From the NCBI RefSeq assembly GCF_001544095.1, contig NZ_BCPT01000004.1, positions 124,001-188,000 on the forward strand: a DNA stretch of 64,000 nucleotides, written 5' to 3'. Below the pieces are notes generated by a model, which saw only the letters and a program-made list of their open reading frames with translations, was not told the DNA's origin and did not search any database. Positions 41,940 through 51,398 of the stretch are shown piece by piece. The first letter of the stretch is position 1. Every line of letters begins with the position of its first letter. Origin of the DNA: Enterococcus casseliflavus NBRC 100478. GTDB taxonomy: Bacteria; Bacillota; Bacilli; Lactobacillales; Enterococcaceae. Position numbers and translations under genes: made by a program.

Positions 41940-43115
41940 ATGCATAAAGTAGAACAAGCAGTGGAATGGTTAAAAAAAGGCGGCTTAGTGATTGTCGCCG
42001 ATGATGAAAATCGGGAATCAGAAGGAGATTTGATTGGGATCGCTGAATACGCAACGCCAGAAGCCGTCAATTTTATGGTGACTTATGGCCGCGGCTTGAT
42101 CTGTGCACCCATCTCACAAGCGATCGCTGAAAAGCTGGCATTGCCTGAGATGACCGCCAATAATACGGATGCCTTTGGCACCGCGTTTACCATCAGTGTC
42201 GATCACGTGACGACGAGTACGGGAATTTCTGCGAAAGACCGGGCAGTGACGATTGAAAAGTTGGCTGATCCTGCGTCACAAGCTGCGGATTTTTATCGCC
42301 CTGGTCATATCTTCCCTTTGACCGCTCAACCTGGCGGCGTGTTGGAACGCAGAGGACATACAGAAGCGGCTGTGGATTTAGCAAAGCTTGCTGGCAGCGT
42401 GGAAGCAGCCTACATTTGTGAGATTTTAAATGAAGATGGCACGATGGCTCGGGTCCCAGAATTGAAAAAATTAGCAGAAAAATGGCAGCTGCCGTTTTTG
42501 ACCATTGATGAGTTGGCGGAATATCTACGAGGAACCACGCCTATCACGGTGGATCTGCCAACGGCTTATGGGGCGTTCCAATTGACCTTATTTGAAGATG
42601 AGTTCGGCAATGAACACCTTTTACTAGCCAAAGGCGAGATTCAACATACTACCGAGCCGCTGTTACTACGGATCCATTCAGAGTGTTTAACAGGCGACGT
42701 CTTCGGCTCTCATCGCTGTGATTGCGGCGAACAGCTACAAGAAGCGATGCGGCAGATCGAAGCAAAAGGCCGCGGTGCGATTTTGTATCTACGCCAAGAA
42801 GGCCGCGGTATTGGCTTGCGGAACAAGCTCCGTGCCTATCAGCTGCAGGAACAAGGCATGGATACTTATGAAGCAAATATTGCATTGGGGTTTGCAGCAG
42901 ATGCTCGTCATTACACGTTTGCCGCCGATGTTTTACGTTCCTTAGAAGTGCAGGAGATTCAACTGATGACCAACAACCCTGACAAGGTGAAGGAATTAGA
43001 AAGCTTAGGGATCAAGGTAGTAGCACGGGTACCGCTGGAGATGCCTGCGCATAAAGAAAACAGCAGCTATTTGAAAACGAAGAAAGAAAAGTTTCACCAT
43101 TACCTATCTATTTAA
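41940..43115 (+). CDS. ribBA: bifunctional DHBP synthase/GTP cyclohydrolase II
   Basis: A 391-residue fusion. The N-terminal 3,4-dihydroxy-2-butanone-4-phosphate synthase has VIVADDENRESEGDLIGIAE and RPGHIFPLTA. The C-terminal GTP cyclohydrolase II has the zinc site GDVFGSHRCDCGEQL and the catalytic LRQEGRGIGLRNKLRAYQLQ. The two halves supply both precursors of riboflavin. ATG 41940 follows AAAGAAGGCAG. It lies 13 bases after ribE. Confidence 0.95.
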   Translation: MHKVEQAVEWLKKGGLVIVADDENRESEGDLIGIAEYATPEAVNFMVTYGRGLICAPISQAIAEKLALPEMTANNTDAFGTAFTISVDHVTTSTGISAKDRAVTIEKLADPASQAADFYRPGHIFPLTAQPGGVLERRGHTEAAVDLAKLAGSVEAAYICEILNEDGTMARVPELKKLAEKWQLPFLTIDELAEYLRGTTPITVDLPTAYGAFQLTLFEDEFGNEHLLLAKGEIQHTTEPLLLRIHSECLTGDVFGSHRCDCGEQLQEAMRQIEAKGRGAILYLRQEGRGIGLRNKLRAYQLQEQGMDTYEANIALGFAADARHYTFAADVLRSLEVQEIQLMTNNPDKVKELESLGIKVVARVPLEMPAHKENSSYLKTKKEKFHHYLSI

Positions 43116-43136
43116 TCAACCAAAGGAGAATGAGCG

Positions 43137-43610
43137 ATGACAGTATTTGAAGGAACGTTTCAGGGAGAGGCAGTCAAAGTAGGGATCGTGGTCTCACGAT
43201 TCAACGAGTTTATCACTTCCAAGTTAGTGGAAGGCGCCAAAGACAATTTGCTGCGTCATGGAGTCAAAGCAGAAAACATCGATGTGTATTGGGTACCAGG
43301 GGCTTATGAGATTCCGTATATTACCAAAAAAATCGTTGACCACAAGCAATACGATGGGATCGTGACATTAGGTGCCTTGATTCGCGGAGCAACGACTCAC
43401 TATGAATTGATCTCAAATGAAGTGGCGAAAGGCGTAGCCCAAATTGGTCTGAATGCCGACATTCCGATCATGTTTGGTGTGTTGACGACTGAAACAATCG
43501 AACAAGCCATTGAACGGGCGGGAACCAAAGCCGGCAACAAAGGCAGTGAAGCCGCTCAAGGTCTTTTGGAGATGATTTCGTTGAATCAGCAAATCCTTGG
43601 CAACGCATAG
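43137..43610 (+). CDS. ribH: 6,7-dimethyl-8-ribityllumazine synthase
   Basis: A 157-residue lumazine synthase with [47 protein letters not shown] and [19 protein letters not shown], all family signatures. It condenses the two products of RibBA/RibD into lumazine, the substrate of RibE, and normally assembles into 60-mers or pentamers. AAAGGAGAATG precedes the ATG. A strong terminator follows and ends the operon. Confidence 0.95.
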   Translation: MTVFEGTFQGEAVKVGIVVSRFNEFITSKLVEGAKDNLLRHGVKAENIDVYWVPGAYEIPYITKKIVDHKQYDGIVTLGALIRGATTHYELISNEVAKGVAQIGLNADIPIMFGVLTTETIEQAIERAGTKAGNKGSEAAQGLLEMISLNQQILGNA

Positions 43611-43674
43611 GTTTCACGTTCGAACAAAGGGAAGCTACAAGAACAAGCCTGCCTGAGCATAGGCATCAGACTGG

Positions 43675-43712
43675 AGACAGACTTCGTACAAAATGAAGTC
43701 TGTCTTTTTTTC
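43675..43712 (+). terminator. terminator of the riboflavin operon
   Basis: AGACAGACTTC (43675-43685) pairs perfectly with GAAGTCTGTCT (43695-43705) and is followed by a T run. Confidence 0.9.
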
Positions 43713-43857
43713 ATCATTTAAAAGCATGGGATTATTTTTGCCAAAGGATTCGCTTCTTCACGGGTACCGTATTTTCGATAGGTCAATGGAGAGGAAAACG
43801 CCCAATCAATCACGAACATTAGAATAACTCTTATTTAAGGAAATTTTCAGAAAATTA

Positions 43858-43917
43858 TTTACATTTCACAAAAGGTTCCTTATAATGACTCTATTCATTG
43901 AGAGTGATTCTCATTTG
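43858..43917 (+). promoter_or_regulatory. promoter and Fur-like box of the iron importer operon
   Basis: TTTACA (43858-43863), 17 bases, TATAAT (43881-43886). The transcription start would fall within ATTGAGAGTGATTCTCATTT (43897-43916), an imperfect palindrome matching Fur-family boxes, which implies repression by iron. A leader of about 170 bases follows before the first gene; the gap 43713-43857 shows nothing else. Confidence 0.75.
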
Positions 43918-44081
43918 CAAATAGATGTCAAAGCAGTACATGGCTTTGGCGCTTTTCATGAGAAGAACTGTTATAAGCGAAAAAACGCACAGATGCTTCT
44001 TTTATGATGGTGGCGAGGCAACAGTCAGGTTGTTTTTGCTGTGAAATCAGGAGAGGATCGTGCTGAATAAAGGAGAATCAC

Positions 44082-45155
44082 ATGTCGGTAGGGTTGATTA
44101 AATCAAATCGTTGGATGGTTTCGACAATCATTTGCTGTGTTTTAGTTGTCGCCATTCTCTTATCTGCAGGAGTTGCTTTGGCAAACGGACAAGCCAATAT
44201 CACCCTTGGCGAAGTTTATCAAATTCTCTTCTATAAAATCAGCCATGGATTGGTTGGTGATCTTTCAGGCATTTCAGACGCAAACATCAATATCGTCTGG
44301 TTTGTTCGGGCACCGCGGGTCTTGCTGTCTATTTTTGTGGGCATGGGGTTAGCGATCAGCGGGGCAGTGATGCAGGCGGTGGTCCAAAATCCGCTGGCAG
44401 ATCCCTATATCTTAGGGATCTCTTCAGGCGCATCCTTAGGGGCGACCTTCGCCATCTTAGTCGGTTTTGGCGGCTCGGCGCTAGTCTTGCAGCTGGGCTT
44501 ATCGTTTGGTGCCTTTGCAGGAGCGGGGATTGCCACCATTTTGGTGCTGCTGCTTGCTAGTATCGGTGGGAAAATGACTTCCACAAAACTCGTGCTGTCG
44601 GGGACGATCGTCAGTGCCTTATGCAGCTCTGTTTCAAACTTGATCATCTATCTGGCTAGCAATGCAGAAGGGATGAAGACTGTGGCGTTTTGGTCGATGG
44701 GCAGCTTAGCCTCGGCTTCTTGGAACAAATTGGGCTTTATCGTGGTTCTGGTTTCTTTGATCACGCTGTTCTTCCTGACGCAATACCGTGTTTTGAATAC
44801 GCTTTTGCTGGGAGATGAAGTTGCTTCCACCTTAGGGGTCAAGCTGACCTTCTATCGTCGTTTTTACATGCTGCTAGCAGCGCTATTAACCAGTATCATC
44901 GTTGCGAATTCTGGTATGATCGGCTTTGTCGGCTTGATCATTCCTCATATCGTACGTGGAGTCAGCGGGTCGGATCATCGCCTGTTGATGCCTTTGACCG
45001 CTTTGACAGGCGCGTTGTTTTTGATTTGGGCGGATGTGATCGCCCGCTCGACCCTGCAAGGAGTCGAACTGCCGATCGGGATCATTACAGCGCTGATTGG
45101 CGCACCGATCTTTATCTATATCATTGTCAAACGGCAATACAACTTTGGGGGGTGA
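44082..45155 (+). CDS. FecCD-family ABC permease (iron-siderophore/B12 type)
   Basis: A 357-residue membrane protein of the BtuC/FecCD family with about ten helices. Diagnostic stretches are FVRAPRVLLSIFVGMGLAIS, QNPLADPYILGISSGASLGA and GFVGLIIPHIVRGVSGSDHR, the last being the contact region for the ATPase. It forms a dimer that passes chelated iron, heme or cobalamin inward. AAAGGAGAATC precedes the ATG. It is the first of three coupled genes (permease, ATPase, binding protein) behind a Fur-like box, so iron-siderophore import is favoured over B12. Confidence 0.88.
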   Translation: MSVGLIKSNRWMVSTIICCVLVVAILLSAGVALANGQANITLGEVYQILFYKISHGLVGDLSGISDANINIVWFVRAPRVLLSIFVGMGLAISGAVMQAVVQNPLADPYILGISSGASLGATFAILVGFGGSALVLQLGLSFGAFAGAGIATILVLLLASIGGKMTSTKLVLSGTIVSALCSSVSNLIIYLASNAEGMKTVAFWSMGSLASASWNKLGFIVVLVSLITLFFLTQYRVLNTLLLGDEVASTLGVKLTFYRRFYMLLAALLTSIIVANSGMIGFVGLIIPHIVRGVSGSDHRLLMPLTALTGALFLIWADVIARSTLQGVELPIGIITALIGAPIFIYIIVKRQYNFGG

Positions 45156-45159
45156 CGGA

Positions 45160-45942
45160 ATGAAATTAGCAGTTGAAAAGCTCAATCTAACGATCGGGGA
45201 CCAACAGATTCTAAAAGACATCTCCGTCCAAACCGCACAGGGGCAATTTGTCGGCTTGATTGGTTCCAACGGCAGCGGCAAGTCTACATTGTTAAAAGCT
45301 ATCTACAAAACGTTGAAACCTGACAGCGGCGACATTTATTTAGGTGAGATGAATATTTTGAAAAGTTCCGAAAAAAAAGTCGCCCAGCAAGTCAGCGTCG
45401 TCAGTCAGTTCAATGAGTTGAGCTTTGATTTAACAGTAGAACAGATGGTGCTTTTAGGCCGCACGCCCCACAAGGGTTTGTTGGAACAAGACACTAAAGC
45501 CGATCATGAGCTGGTCACCGCAGCCTTAGCCAAAACAGGGTTAAGTGCCTACAGAAAACGCAGCTACCTCTCATTATCAGGAGGCGAAAAACAGCGGGTC
45601 GTCCTTGCTCGTGCCATCACCCAAGAACCGAAATTTATGATTCTCGATGAGCCGACCAATCATTTGGATATCCGATATCAACTGGAAATCTTAGAGACCG
45701 TCAAGCATCTGAAGATTGGCTTGTTGGCGGCGCTGCACAATTTGGAACAAGCAGCCAATTATTGCGACATCATCTATGCCTTAAAAGATGGTCGGGTCGT
45801 AGGGTATGGCGAACCAGAAACGCTGCTGACAGAAGAACTGATCGAAGAAATCTATGGCGTGAAATGCAGTATTTACCATCATCCGATCACAGGCGGATTA
45901 GGGTTTCATTATTATTTTGAAAAGGAGCAAACAGATGAATAA
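45160..45942 (+). CDS. ABC transporter ATPase of the FecCD system
   Basis: A 260-residue FecE/BtuD-type ATPase: Walker A GSNGSGKSTLLK, Q-loop VSQFNEL, signature LSGGEKQRVVLARA, Walker B FMILDEPTNHLD and switch His in LLAALHN. ATG 45160 lies four bases after the permease stop, with GGGGGTGA as ribosome site; longer upstream starts are inside the permease gene. It energises the permease dimer. Confidence 0.9.
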   Translation: MKLAVEKLNLTIGDQQILKDISVQTAQGQFVGLIGSNGSGKSTLLKAIYKTLKPDSGDIYLGEMNILKSSEKKVAQQVSVVSQFNELSFDLTVEQMVLLGRTPHKGLLEQDTKADHELVTAALAKTGLSAYRKRSYLSLSGGEKQRVVLARAITQEPKFMILDEPTNHLDIRYQLEILETVKHLKIGLLAALHNLEQAANYCDIIYALKDGRVVGYGEPETLLTEELIEEIYGVKCSIYHHPITGGLGFHYYFEKEQTDE

Positions 45943-46948
45943 ATGGGGAAAAATGATTGGGGTAGGATTGGCAGTCTTTACATTAAGCGCTTGCGGCAAT
46001 ACGAAGGATGAAGGAACTTCGGCTTCTTCCTCACAGGCAGAAAGTACGTATCCCTTAACCATCAGCAACTACACCAAAGCAGAAGGCGGTACGCAATGGA
46101 CCGCCAAGGACCAAACCTTTAATGAAGCACCGAAAAAAGTCGTAGCCAACACACGACCAGCAGCGGAATTGCTGCTGCATCTCGGCCTCAAGGATCAGAT
46201 TGCGGGTGTCGGTGCAACCTTTGGTGCCGCTGATAAGGAAGTTGCTGCTGATTACGCAGAACTAAACGACCTGGGCAGCGACTATATCAGTAAAGAAACG
46301 GCGCTCAGTGTGGATCCAGATTTGATTTTTGGCCGCGGAGGACTTTTTGATAATCAAGATTGGGGCGTTGGCACCGTTGATTCCTTGAACGAGATGGGCA
46401 TTCCGACTTACGTCCAAGAAACCTCTGTCACTGGGGCGACGTTTGATTCTGTGTATCAAGACATTGAAAACCTTGGTAAGCTCTTCAATGTCCCCGAGGC
46501 AGCCGCTGCTTTTGAAAAAGAATTAAAGGATCGCCAGAGTGCCTTGGAAGAAAAAGTAGCAGACAAAGAAGAGCAAACCTTTGCCCATCTCTTTATGTCT
46601 GATCCAAGTGTGGTCAGTGTCTATGCCGCTCAAGACGAGTCTTTTTTCAACAGTAACTTTGACATGATCAAACTGAACAATGTGTTTCAAGACTATTCAG
46701 GAGAAGTCAGTGTCGAAACCTTGATCGAAACGGATCCCGATGTCTTGATCGTCGGCGACTGGTCAACGATCGAAGGCAGTGTTTCTGGTCAAGAAATCAT
46801 TGAAGGCTTGTACAAAAATGACAAACTCTCCAGCATGAAAGCCATCAAAAACAAACAAGTCTACAGCATGGACTACAATTATCTCTTTGGCTACGGCTAC
46901 CAAGCCTTGACTGGTTTGGAAGAACTGGTAGAGCAAATGGCACAATAA
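45935..46948 (+). CDS. iron-siderophore-type substrate-binding lipoprotein
   Basis: A 337-residue lipoprotein with signal GVGLAVFTLSACGNTKDEG (lipid-modified Cys near residue 19). The mature part has the two-lobed FecB/BtuF-like fold: KKVVANTRPAAELLLHLGLK in lobe one and DPDVLIVGDWSTIEG with a long bridging helix (AAAFEKELKDRQSALEEKVA). It captures the ligand outside the membrane and delivers it to the permease. The ATG overlaps the ATPase gene by eight bases. The ligand cannot be told from sequence. Confidence 0.88.
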   Translation: MNKWGKMIGVGLAVFTLSACGNTKDEGTSASSSQAESTYPLTISNYTKAEGGTQWTAKDQTFNEAPKKVVANTRPAAELLLHLGLKDQIAGVGATFGAADKEVAADYAELNDLGSDYISKETALSVDPDLIFGRGGLFDNQDWGVGTVDSLNEMGIPTYVQETSVTGATFDSVYQDIENLGKLFNVPEAAAAFEKELKDRQSALEEKVADKEEQTFAHLFMSDPSVVSVYAAQDESFFNSNFDMIKLNNVFQDYSGEVSVETLIETDPDVLIVGDWSTIEGSVSGQEIIEGLYKNDKLSSMKAIKNKQVYSMDYNYLFGYGYQALTGLEELVEQMAQ

Positions 46949-46997
46949 ACACCTCCTATTGCATAAAAAGGAGAACCAACTTTTTATATAATAGAAG

Positions 46998-47046
46998 AAA
47001 ACCAACGTTTCACTGGCCGATCGACCACAGAAACGTTGGTTTTTTG
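46998..47046. terminator. terminator of the iron importer operon, probably bidirectional
   Basis: AAAACCAACGTTTC (46998-47011) pairs with GAAACGTTGGTTTT (47030-47043), and T residues follow on the + strand. The minus-strand exit is also T-rich, which would serve the MazG-like gene. Confidence 0.88.
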
Positions 47047-47097
47047 TATTTAAGAAAAGCAACCTTTGCCGCTGCCCGTTCCGCAACAAGTATCCCG

Positions 47098-47439
47098 TTA
47101 GCTATTTTTTTCTGTCATATGGTTCATTTGATAGCGAGACAATAGCTTCTCTTTGTGTTTTTGCATGATCGTTTCTAGAGAAATATCGTATTTATCGGCG
47201 AGAATAAATAAGTTATCCAGTACATCGCCCAATTCTTCCGTCAGATTTGCCAGTTTTTCTTCCGGCAAGCCTTCTTGTTCATCGGGACGGTCACGGCCAA
47301 TCTCCAATGTCCGAATGGCACGGCTCACTTCCCCGACTTCTTCTGCTAAAAAATTCGCCCGAATAAACGGATCATATTGATACCAGTTGCGGGCTTTGTA
47401 GAAGTCACTGATAAATCGTTGATATTCCTCAATGTTCAT
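47098..47439 (-). CDS. MazG-like nucleotide pyrophosphohydrolase
   Basis: A 113-residue all-alpha NTP pyrophosphohydrolase with the metal-binding motifs NFLAEEVGEVSRAI and LTEELGDVLDNLFILAD. It hydrolyses non-canonical or excess nucleoside triphosphates to monophosphates. ATG 47437-47439 is chosen, since earlier in-frame starts lack spacing to a ribosome site. After the TAA at 47098-47100 the same frame stays open for 15 more codons (RDTCCGTGSGKGCFS) to a second TAA at 47050-47052. This Cys/Gly-rich piece looks like protein and may be a lost C-terminal extension or a read-through product. Confidence 0.85.
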   Translation of the reverse strand: MNIEEYQRFISDFYKARNWYQYDPFIRANFLAEEVGEVSRAIRTLEIGRDRPDEQEGLPEEKLANLTEELGDVLDNLFILADKYDISLETIMQKHKEKLLSRYQMNHMTEKNS

Positions 47440-47525
47440 AATTTTTTTTCCATCCTTTCCCAGAACCTTTATCAGAATCATGATATACTATTTCAAAATG
47501 ATTGAGAAGGATGATGGAGAGTTTT

Positions 47526-48086
47526 ATGAAAATTGCAGTCTATTGTGGTGCCAGTGTCGGTAATGAACCTAGTTTTGCAACAGCCGCCCAAGAATTGGGG
47601 CAGTGGATCGCTTCACGGCAAAATACGCTGGTCTATGGCGGCGGAAAAGCGGGCTTGATGGGCGTGCTGGCAGATGCTGTCTTAGAAAATGGCGGTCAGG
47701 TGATCGGGGTGATCCCAACCTTTTTGAAAGATCGGGAACTAGCACATCCTGGATTGACCGAACTCCATGTCGTCGAGACGATGTCAGAAAGAAAACGAAA
47801 AATGTTCGAATTGTCGCAGGCCTTTGTCGCACTGCCAGGCGGTCCTGGTACGCTGGAAGAAATCACGGAGATGATCTCATGGTCAAGAATCGGTCAAAAC
47901 CCGAATCCGTGTGCTTTTTATGATGTGAACAATTTTTACCGCGCAACGAGAGCCTTGTATGACAATATGGTGGAAAATGAGTTCTTGACGCAGGCCGATC
48001 GCGAAAAAATCGGTTTTGCGCAAACAACCCAGGAGCTTGAAGCTTTTATTCAAGCCTACGAACCGCCAGTTATTCGGCAGTATTAA
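47526..48086 (+). CDS. LOG-family protein (nucleoside-5'-monophosphate phosphoribohydrolase type)
   Basis: A 186-residue protein with AVYCGASVGN at the start, LVYGGGKAGLMGVLADAVLE, and the signature LPGGPGTLEEITEMISWSRI. LOG proteins cleave ribose-5'-phosphate from nucleotide monophosphates; the group was formerly annotated as lysine decarboxylase. In bacteria the physiological substrate is often unclear. The start at ATG 47526 follows GGAGAG. It is divergent from the MazG-like gene, and both act on nucleotides, which suggests a small nucleotide-housekeeping pair. Confidence 0.88.
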   Translation: MKIAVYCGASVGNEPSFATAAQELGQWIASRQNTLVYGGGKAGLMGVLADAVLENGGQVIGVIPTFLKDRELAHPGLTELHVVETMSERKRKMFELSQAFVALPGGPGTLEEITEMISWSRIGQNPNPCAFYDVNNFYRATRALYDNMVENEFLTQADREKIGFAQTTQELEAFIQAYEPPVIRQY

Positions 48087-48097
48087 GTATCTGTTGT

Positions 48098-48141
48098 AAA
48101 AGAGCAAGGCGAAGCACCGGCGGGTGTCGTCTTGCTCTTTT
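48098..48141 (+). terminator. terminator of the LOG-family gene
   Basis: AAAAGAGCAAG (48098-48108) pairs with CTTGCTCTTTT (48131-48141). The 22-base loop contains a further small stem. Confidence 0.75.
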
Positions 48142-48232
48142 GCTTCTTTGACGCATTCTTAGTATAATGGGGTTTGTTTTGCAAGTGGGGTCATAAAATA
48201 AGATCCTTGGACAAAGAAATGGAGCGTAAATC

Positions 48233-49219
48233 ATGACAACAAATTTTTGGGCTGAATTGCCGAAGCCTTTTTTTATCCTAGCACCAATGGAAGATGTCAC
48301 CGATGTCGTTTTTCGACATGTCGTTCAAGCTGCCGGCGCACCAGATGTTTTCTTTACGGAATTTACCAACTCCGATAGTTACTGCCATCCAGAAGGACGC
48401 GACAGTGTGCGGGGACGTTTAGTCTTCACCGAAGATGAGCAACCGATGGTAGCCCACATTTGGGGCGACAAGCCAGAGTATTTCCGTGAGATGAGTATCG
48501 GCTTAGCGGAGATGGGCTTTAAAGGGATCGACTTAAATATGGGCTGCCCAGTGCCAAACGTTGCTGGACGAGGCAAAGGCAGCGGCTTGATCTTGCGACC
48601 AGAAGTTGCTGCAGAGCTGATCCAAGCAGCCAAAGCTGGCGGTCTGCCGGTCAGTGTCAAGACGCGTTTGGGCTATACCGAACTAGGAGAAATGGAAGCT
48701 TGGTTGACCCATGTCCTGCAACAGGATATCGCCAACCTTTCGATCCATTTGCGAACCCGCAAAGAAATGAGCAAGGTCGATGCCCATTGGGAATTGATTC
48801 CTGAAGTGGTTGCCTTGCGGGATAGAATCGCCCCACAAACGAAGCTGACGATCAACGGCGATATCCCTGATCGTACCAAAGGTTTGGAGCTAGCAGAAAA
48901 ATATGGCGTAGACGGAATCATGATCGGCCGGGGTATTTTCAAGAATCCCTATGCCTTTGAAAAAGAACCGAAAGAGCATACCTCAGAAGAGCTATTAGGC
49001 TTGTTGCAGCTGCAATTAGATCTGCAGGACCATTACGCCAAAATGGTGCCACGCTCGATCGCAGGATTGCATCGTTTCTTTAAAATCTATGTCAAAGGCT
49101 TCCCTGGAGCCAGTGATTTGCGGGCAAAATTGATGAATACCAAATCAACGGATGAAGTCCGGCAACTGCTGGCAGAGTTTGCGGAGAAAAAGAACCACGA
49201 GGAAAGTATTGAAGCGTAA
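48233..49219 (+). CDS. dus: tRNA-dihydrouridine synthase
   Basis: A 328-residue flavoenzyme. Signatures are [19 protein letters not shown], the catalytic Cys in [29 protein letters not shown], and the FMN phosphate site [15 protein letters not shown]. It reduces uridines in the tRNA D-loop with NADPH. AAATGGAGCG lies before the ATG. The C-terminal helical domain ([20 protein letters not shown]) is complete. It is monocistronic. Confidence 0.9.
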   Translation: MTTNFWAELPKPFFILAPMEDVTDVVFRHVVQAAGAPDVFFTEFTNSDSYCHPEGRDSVRGRLVFTEDEQPMVAHIWGDKPEYFREMSIGLAEMGFKGIDLNMGCPVPNVAGRGKGSGLILRPEVAAELIQAAKAGGLPVSVKTRLGYTELGEMEAWLTHVLQQDIANLSIHLRTRKEMSKVDAHWELIPEVVALRDRIAPQTKLTINGDIPDRTKGLELAEKYGVDGIMIGRGIFKNPYAFEKEPKEHTSEELLGLLQLQLDLQDHYAKMVPRSIAGLHRFFKIYVKGFPGASDLRAKLMNTKSTDEVRQLLAEFAEKKNHEESIEA

Positions 49220-49276
49220 GTTTCAATGCTTTTTTCGTTTTTGGTTGCTGTACCCGCTCTCATTGTCAATCCTTCC

Positions 49277-49333
49277 TTGACAATAGGTAGGTACCTATGT
49301 AAAATGGAGAACAGACTTTTAATTAGGTACCTA
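49277..49333 (+). promoter_or_regulatory. promoter with duplicated MarR operator
   Basis: TTGACA (49277-49282), 17 bases, TAAAAT (49300-49305). The perfect palindrome TAGGTACCTA occurs in the spacer (49288-49297) and again at 49324-49333, 36 bases apart. Both would be covered by the MarR-family protein encoded just downstream, giving autorepression of the marR-efflux operon. Confidence 0.85.
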
Positions 49334-49369
49334 TCTAAATAGTGAAGAGGCGAAAGGAGCTGAAGGTCG

Positions 49370-49810
49370 ATGGTTTCCGAACAAGAAATCGTGGAACGAT
49401 TGTTTGAAGTGTATAAATTAAATCGGCGGTATGCGGAACAAAAATATGGGCGTTTTATGCCAGGTCGGGGACAGTTCAATTGCCTACTGGTATTGGACGA
49501 AAAAGGGACGTTGACCCAAAAAGATCTCGCCGCGTATTTAGCGATTCGCTCGACATCCACTGGCGAACTACTAAAAAAACTGGCTGAAAAAGGGCTGATC
49601 CAAAAAGAAGTCGATCCGAAAGATAAACGCAGCCATCTGATTTCGCTGACGGAAGCAGGCAAGGAAGAGGCACAGCGAATGAAAGAAAAACGCAGCAAGG
49701 CGCACCAAGAAATGCTGACCTATTTGACGGCAGAAGAAAAACAAGCCTTTGGTCAAGCCTTAGCAAAAATCGAACAGTTTTATCTTGAGAAGGAGGCGGA
49801 CGTTGATTGA
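49370..49810 (+). CDS. MarR-family transcriptional regulator
   Basis: A 146-residue winged-helix protein: GRGQFNCLLVLDEKGTLTQK, then AIRSTSTGELLKKLAEKGLI as the recognition region and DPKDKRSHLISLTEAG as the wing. These dimeric repressors release DNA on binding hydrophobic drugs or phenolics. AAAGGAG lies before the ATG. The efflux gene starts within its stop codon, and two copies of the likely operator lie upstream, so it is a self-regulated drug-responsive switch. Confidence 0.9.
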   Translation: MVSEQEIVERLFEVYKLNRRYAEQKYGRFMPGRGQFNCLLVLDEKGTLTQKDLAAYLAIRSTSTGELLKKLAEKGLIQKEVDPKDKRSHLISLTEAGKEEAQRMKEKRSKAHQEMLTYLTAEEKQAFGQALAKIEQFYLEKEADVD

Positions 49811-51243
49811 GTGAAACAGTCCAACGAACGGAACGTCAGCGGACGCTGATTTTTATTAATTTAATGATTACATGTATTGCCGTATCCATGTTGGCGACCG
49901 CCTTGACGACGGCTTTACCCGCCATTGTCACTGACCTGCAGATTTCCGTCACTACGGGCCAATGGCTGACTAGCGGTTATTCCTTGGCGATGGCGATCGT
50001 TATGCCCTTGACGGCATATCTTATGAATCGTGTGCCAACCAAAAAGCTGTATCTCGCTGCCTTAGGAATTGCGTTGGTGGGCTTGCTGCTTTGTGCTGCA
50101 GCGCCCAATTTTCTAGTCATGATGCTTGCTCGTATTTTGCAGGCCGTAGGCAATGGAATCTTGACCGCGATGGCGCAAGTGATCCTCTTATCGATCTATC
50201 CGATCAATCGTATCGGTGTGGTGATGGGCTGGTATGGATTATCGATCACCGCGGCACCCGTGATCGCACCGACTCTTGCTGGGGTGATCGTGGACCGCTT
50301 GAACTGGCATGCGATTTTTTATATCGTTGCCGTGATCGTTTTGATTTCACTGATTTGGGCCATAAAGGTTTTTGATGATGTGTTGCCAGTAAGCAACAGT
50401 AAATTTGATCAGACCTCTTTTGTTTTGAGTGCCTTCGCCTTTGGTGGGATCACTTTAGGCTTTGGCAATATCGGCAGCTATGGCTTTTTCAGCTTGCCGG
50501 TTTTAGGAACCTTAGGGATCGGTTTGGTAGCAGGGGTCTTCTTTGTCTTCCGTCAGTTAAGAGCGAAAACCCCATTTTTGGATCTGCGGGTCTTAAAAAC
50601 AAAAGAGTATGCCATCAGTGTCTTTGGCAGTATCATGCTTTACTTGGTCTTGATGGGTTCGGCGATGCTGATGCCGCTTTACGTGCAGTCGATTTTAGGC
50701 AAATCAGCGACGATCTCGGGATTAGTCGTTTTGCCAGGCTCACTGGTCTCGGCTTTCTTAAGTCCCGTGGCTGGGCGAATCTATGACAAAGTCGGCATCC
50801 GTCTGTTGACACTTTTTGGCGGCGGCTCACTGGTCTTGAGCAACATCGGTATGTATTTCATCCATATGCACACGGGTATTTGGGTAGCAGTGGTTTTGAA
50901 CATGCTGCGCTGTGCCGCCACAGGCTGTTTGTTGATGCCCTTCGTGACGTGGGGAAATAAAAATATTCCGCCGCAGCTGACGGCGCATGGAACAGCGTTA
51001 TTGACTTCTTTGCGAACGGTGGCAGGCGCCATCGGGACAGCATTATTTGTCGGGATCATGAATAGTGTGGCGCAAAAAAGCACGACCTTAACAGGAACAA
51101 GTGCACTGCTTCATGGGATGAATGTTTCTTTCTTATTGATGACGATCGCTTCGGGAATGTTGTTTGCAACGGGGGTATTCTTGATTCGTGATCAGAAGCC
51201 AGAAGCCGTGTGGCTGGAAGGTGCAGAAGAACCACTGGAATAA
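49807..51243 (+). CDS. DHA2-family multidrug efflux transporter (MFS)
   Basis: A 478-residue major facilitator of the EmrB/QacA group with about 14 helices. The signature GWYGLSITAAPVIAPTLAGV resembles motif C of drug:H+ antiporters, and the first loop has TGQWLTSGYSLAMAIVMPLT. The start is TTG 49807, overlapping the marR TGA, with AAGGAGG ten bases upstream. It probably exports hydrophobic drugs or dyes in exchange for protons, induced through the MarR regulator. Confidence 0.88.
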   Translation: MSETVQRTERQRTLIFINLMITCIAVSMLATALTTALPAIVTDLQISVTTGQWLTSGYSLAMAIVMPLTAYLMNRVPTKKLYLAALGIALVGLLLCAAAPNFLVMMLARILQAVGNGILTAMAQVILLSIYPINRIGVVMGWYGLSITAAPVIAPTLAGVIVDRLNWHAIFYIVAVIVLISLIWAIKVFDDVLPVSNSKFDQTSFVLSAFAFGGITLGFGNIGSYGFFSLPVLGTLGIGLVAGVFFVFRQLRAKTPFLDLRVLKTKEYAISVFGSIMLYLVLMGSAMLMPLYVQSILGKSATISGLVVLPGSLVSAFLSPVAGRIYDKVGIRLLTLFGGGSLVLSNIGMYFIHMHTGIWVAVVLNMLRCAATGCLLMPFVTWGNKNIPPQLTAHGTALLTSLRTVAGAIGTALFVGIMNSVAQKSTTLTGTSALLHGMNVSFLLMTIASGMLFATGVFLIRDQKPEAVWLEGAEEPLE

Positions 51244-51276
51244 AGAGGGCACCTTTCTTTGAAGGGTGCTTTTCTT
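51244..51276 (+). terminator. terminator of the marR-efflux operon
   Basis: AGAGGGCACC pairs with GGTGCTTTTCT using G-U pairs around a short loop, directly after the stop codon. The T tract is interrupted, so it is a moderate terminator at best. Confidence 0.5.
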
Positions 51277-51398
51277 GATTTATTTCATGAAACTCTATGA
51301 AAAACCAAAAAATTCGATATAATAAGATAACTTATGGTTTAGGAGGAGTATTTTTTTTCAGGAAAGACTTGTTTTAATGGAAAAAAATCAGGGAGAAA

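Noticed and set aside
41432-42070. Long minus-strand open frame over ribE/ribBA
   Set aside because: It is a shadow of two strongly supported riboflavin genes on the other strand.
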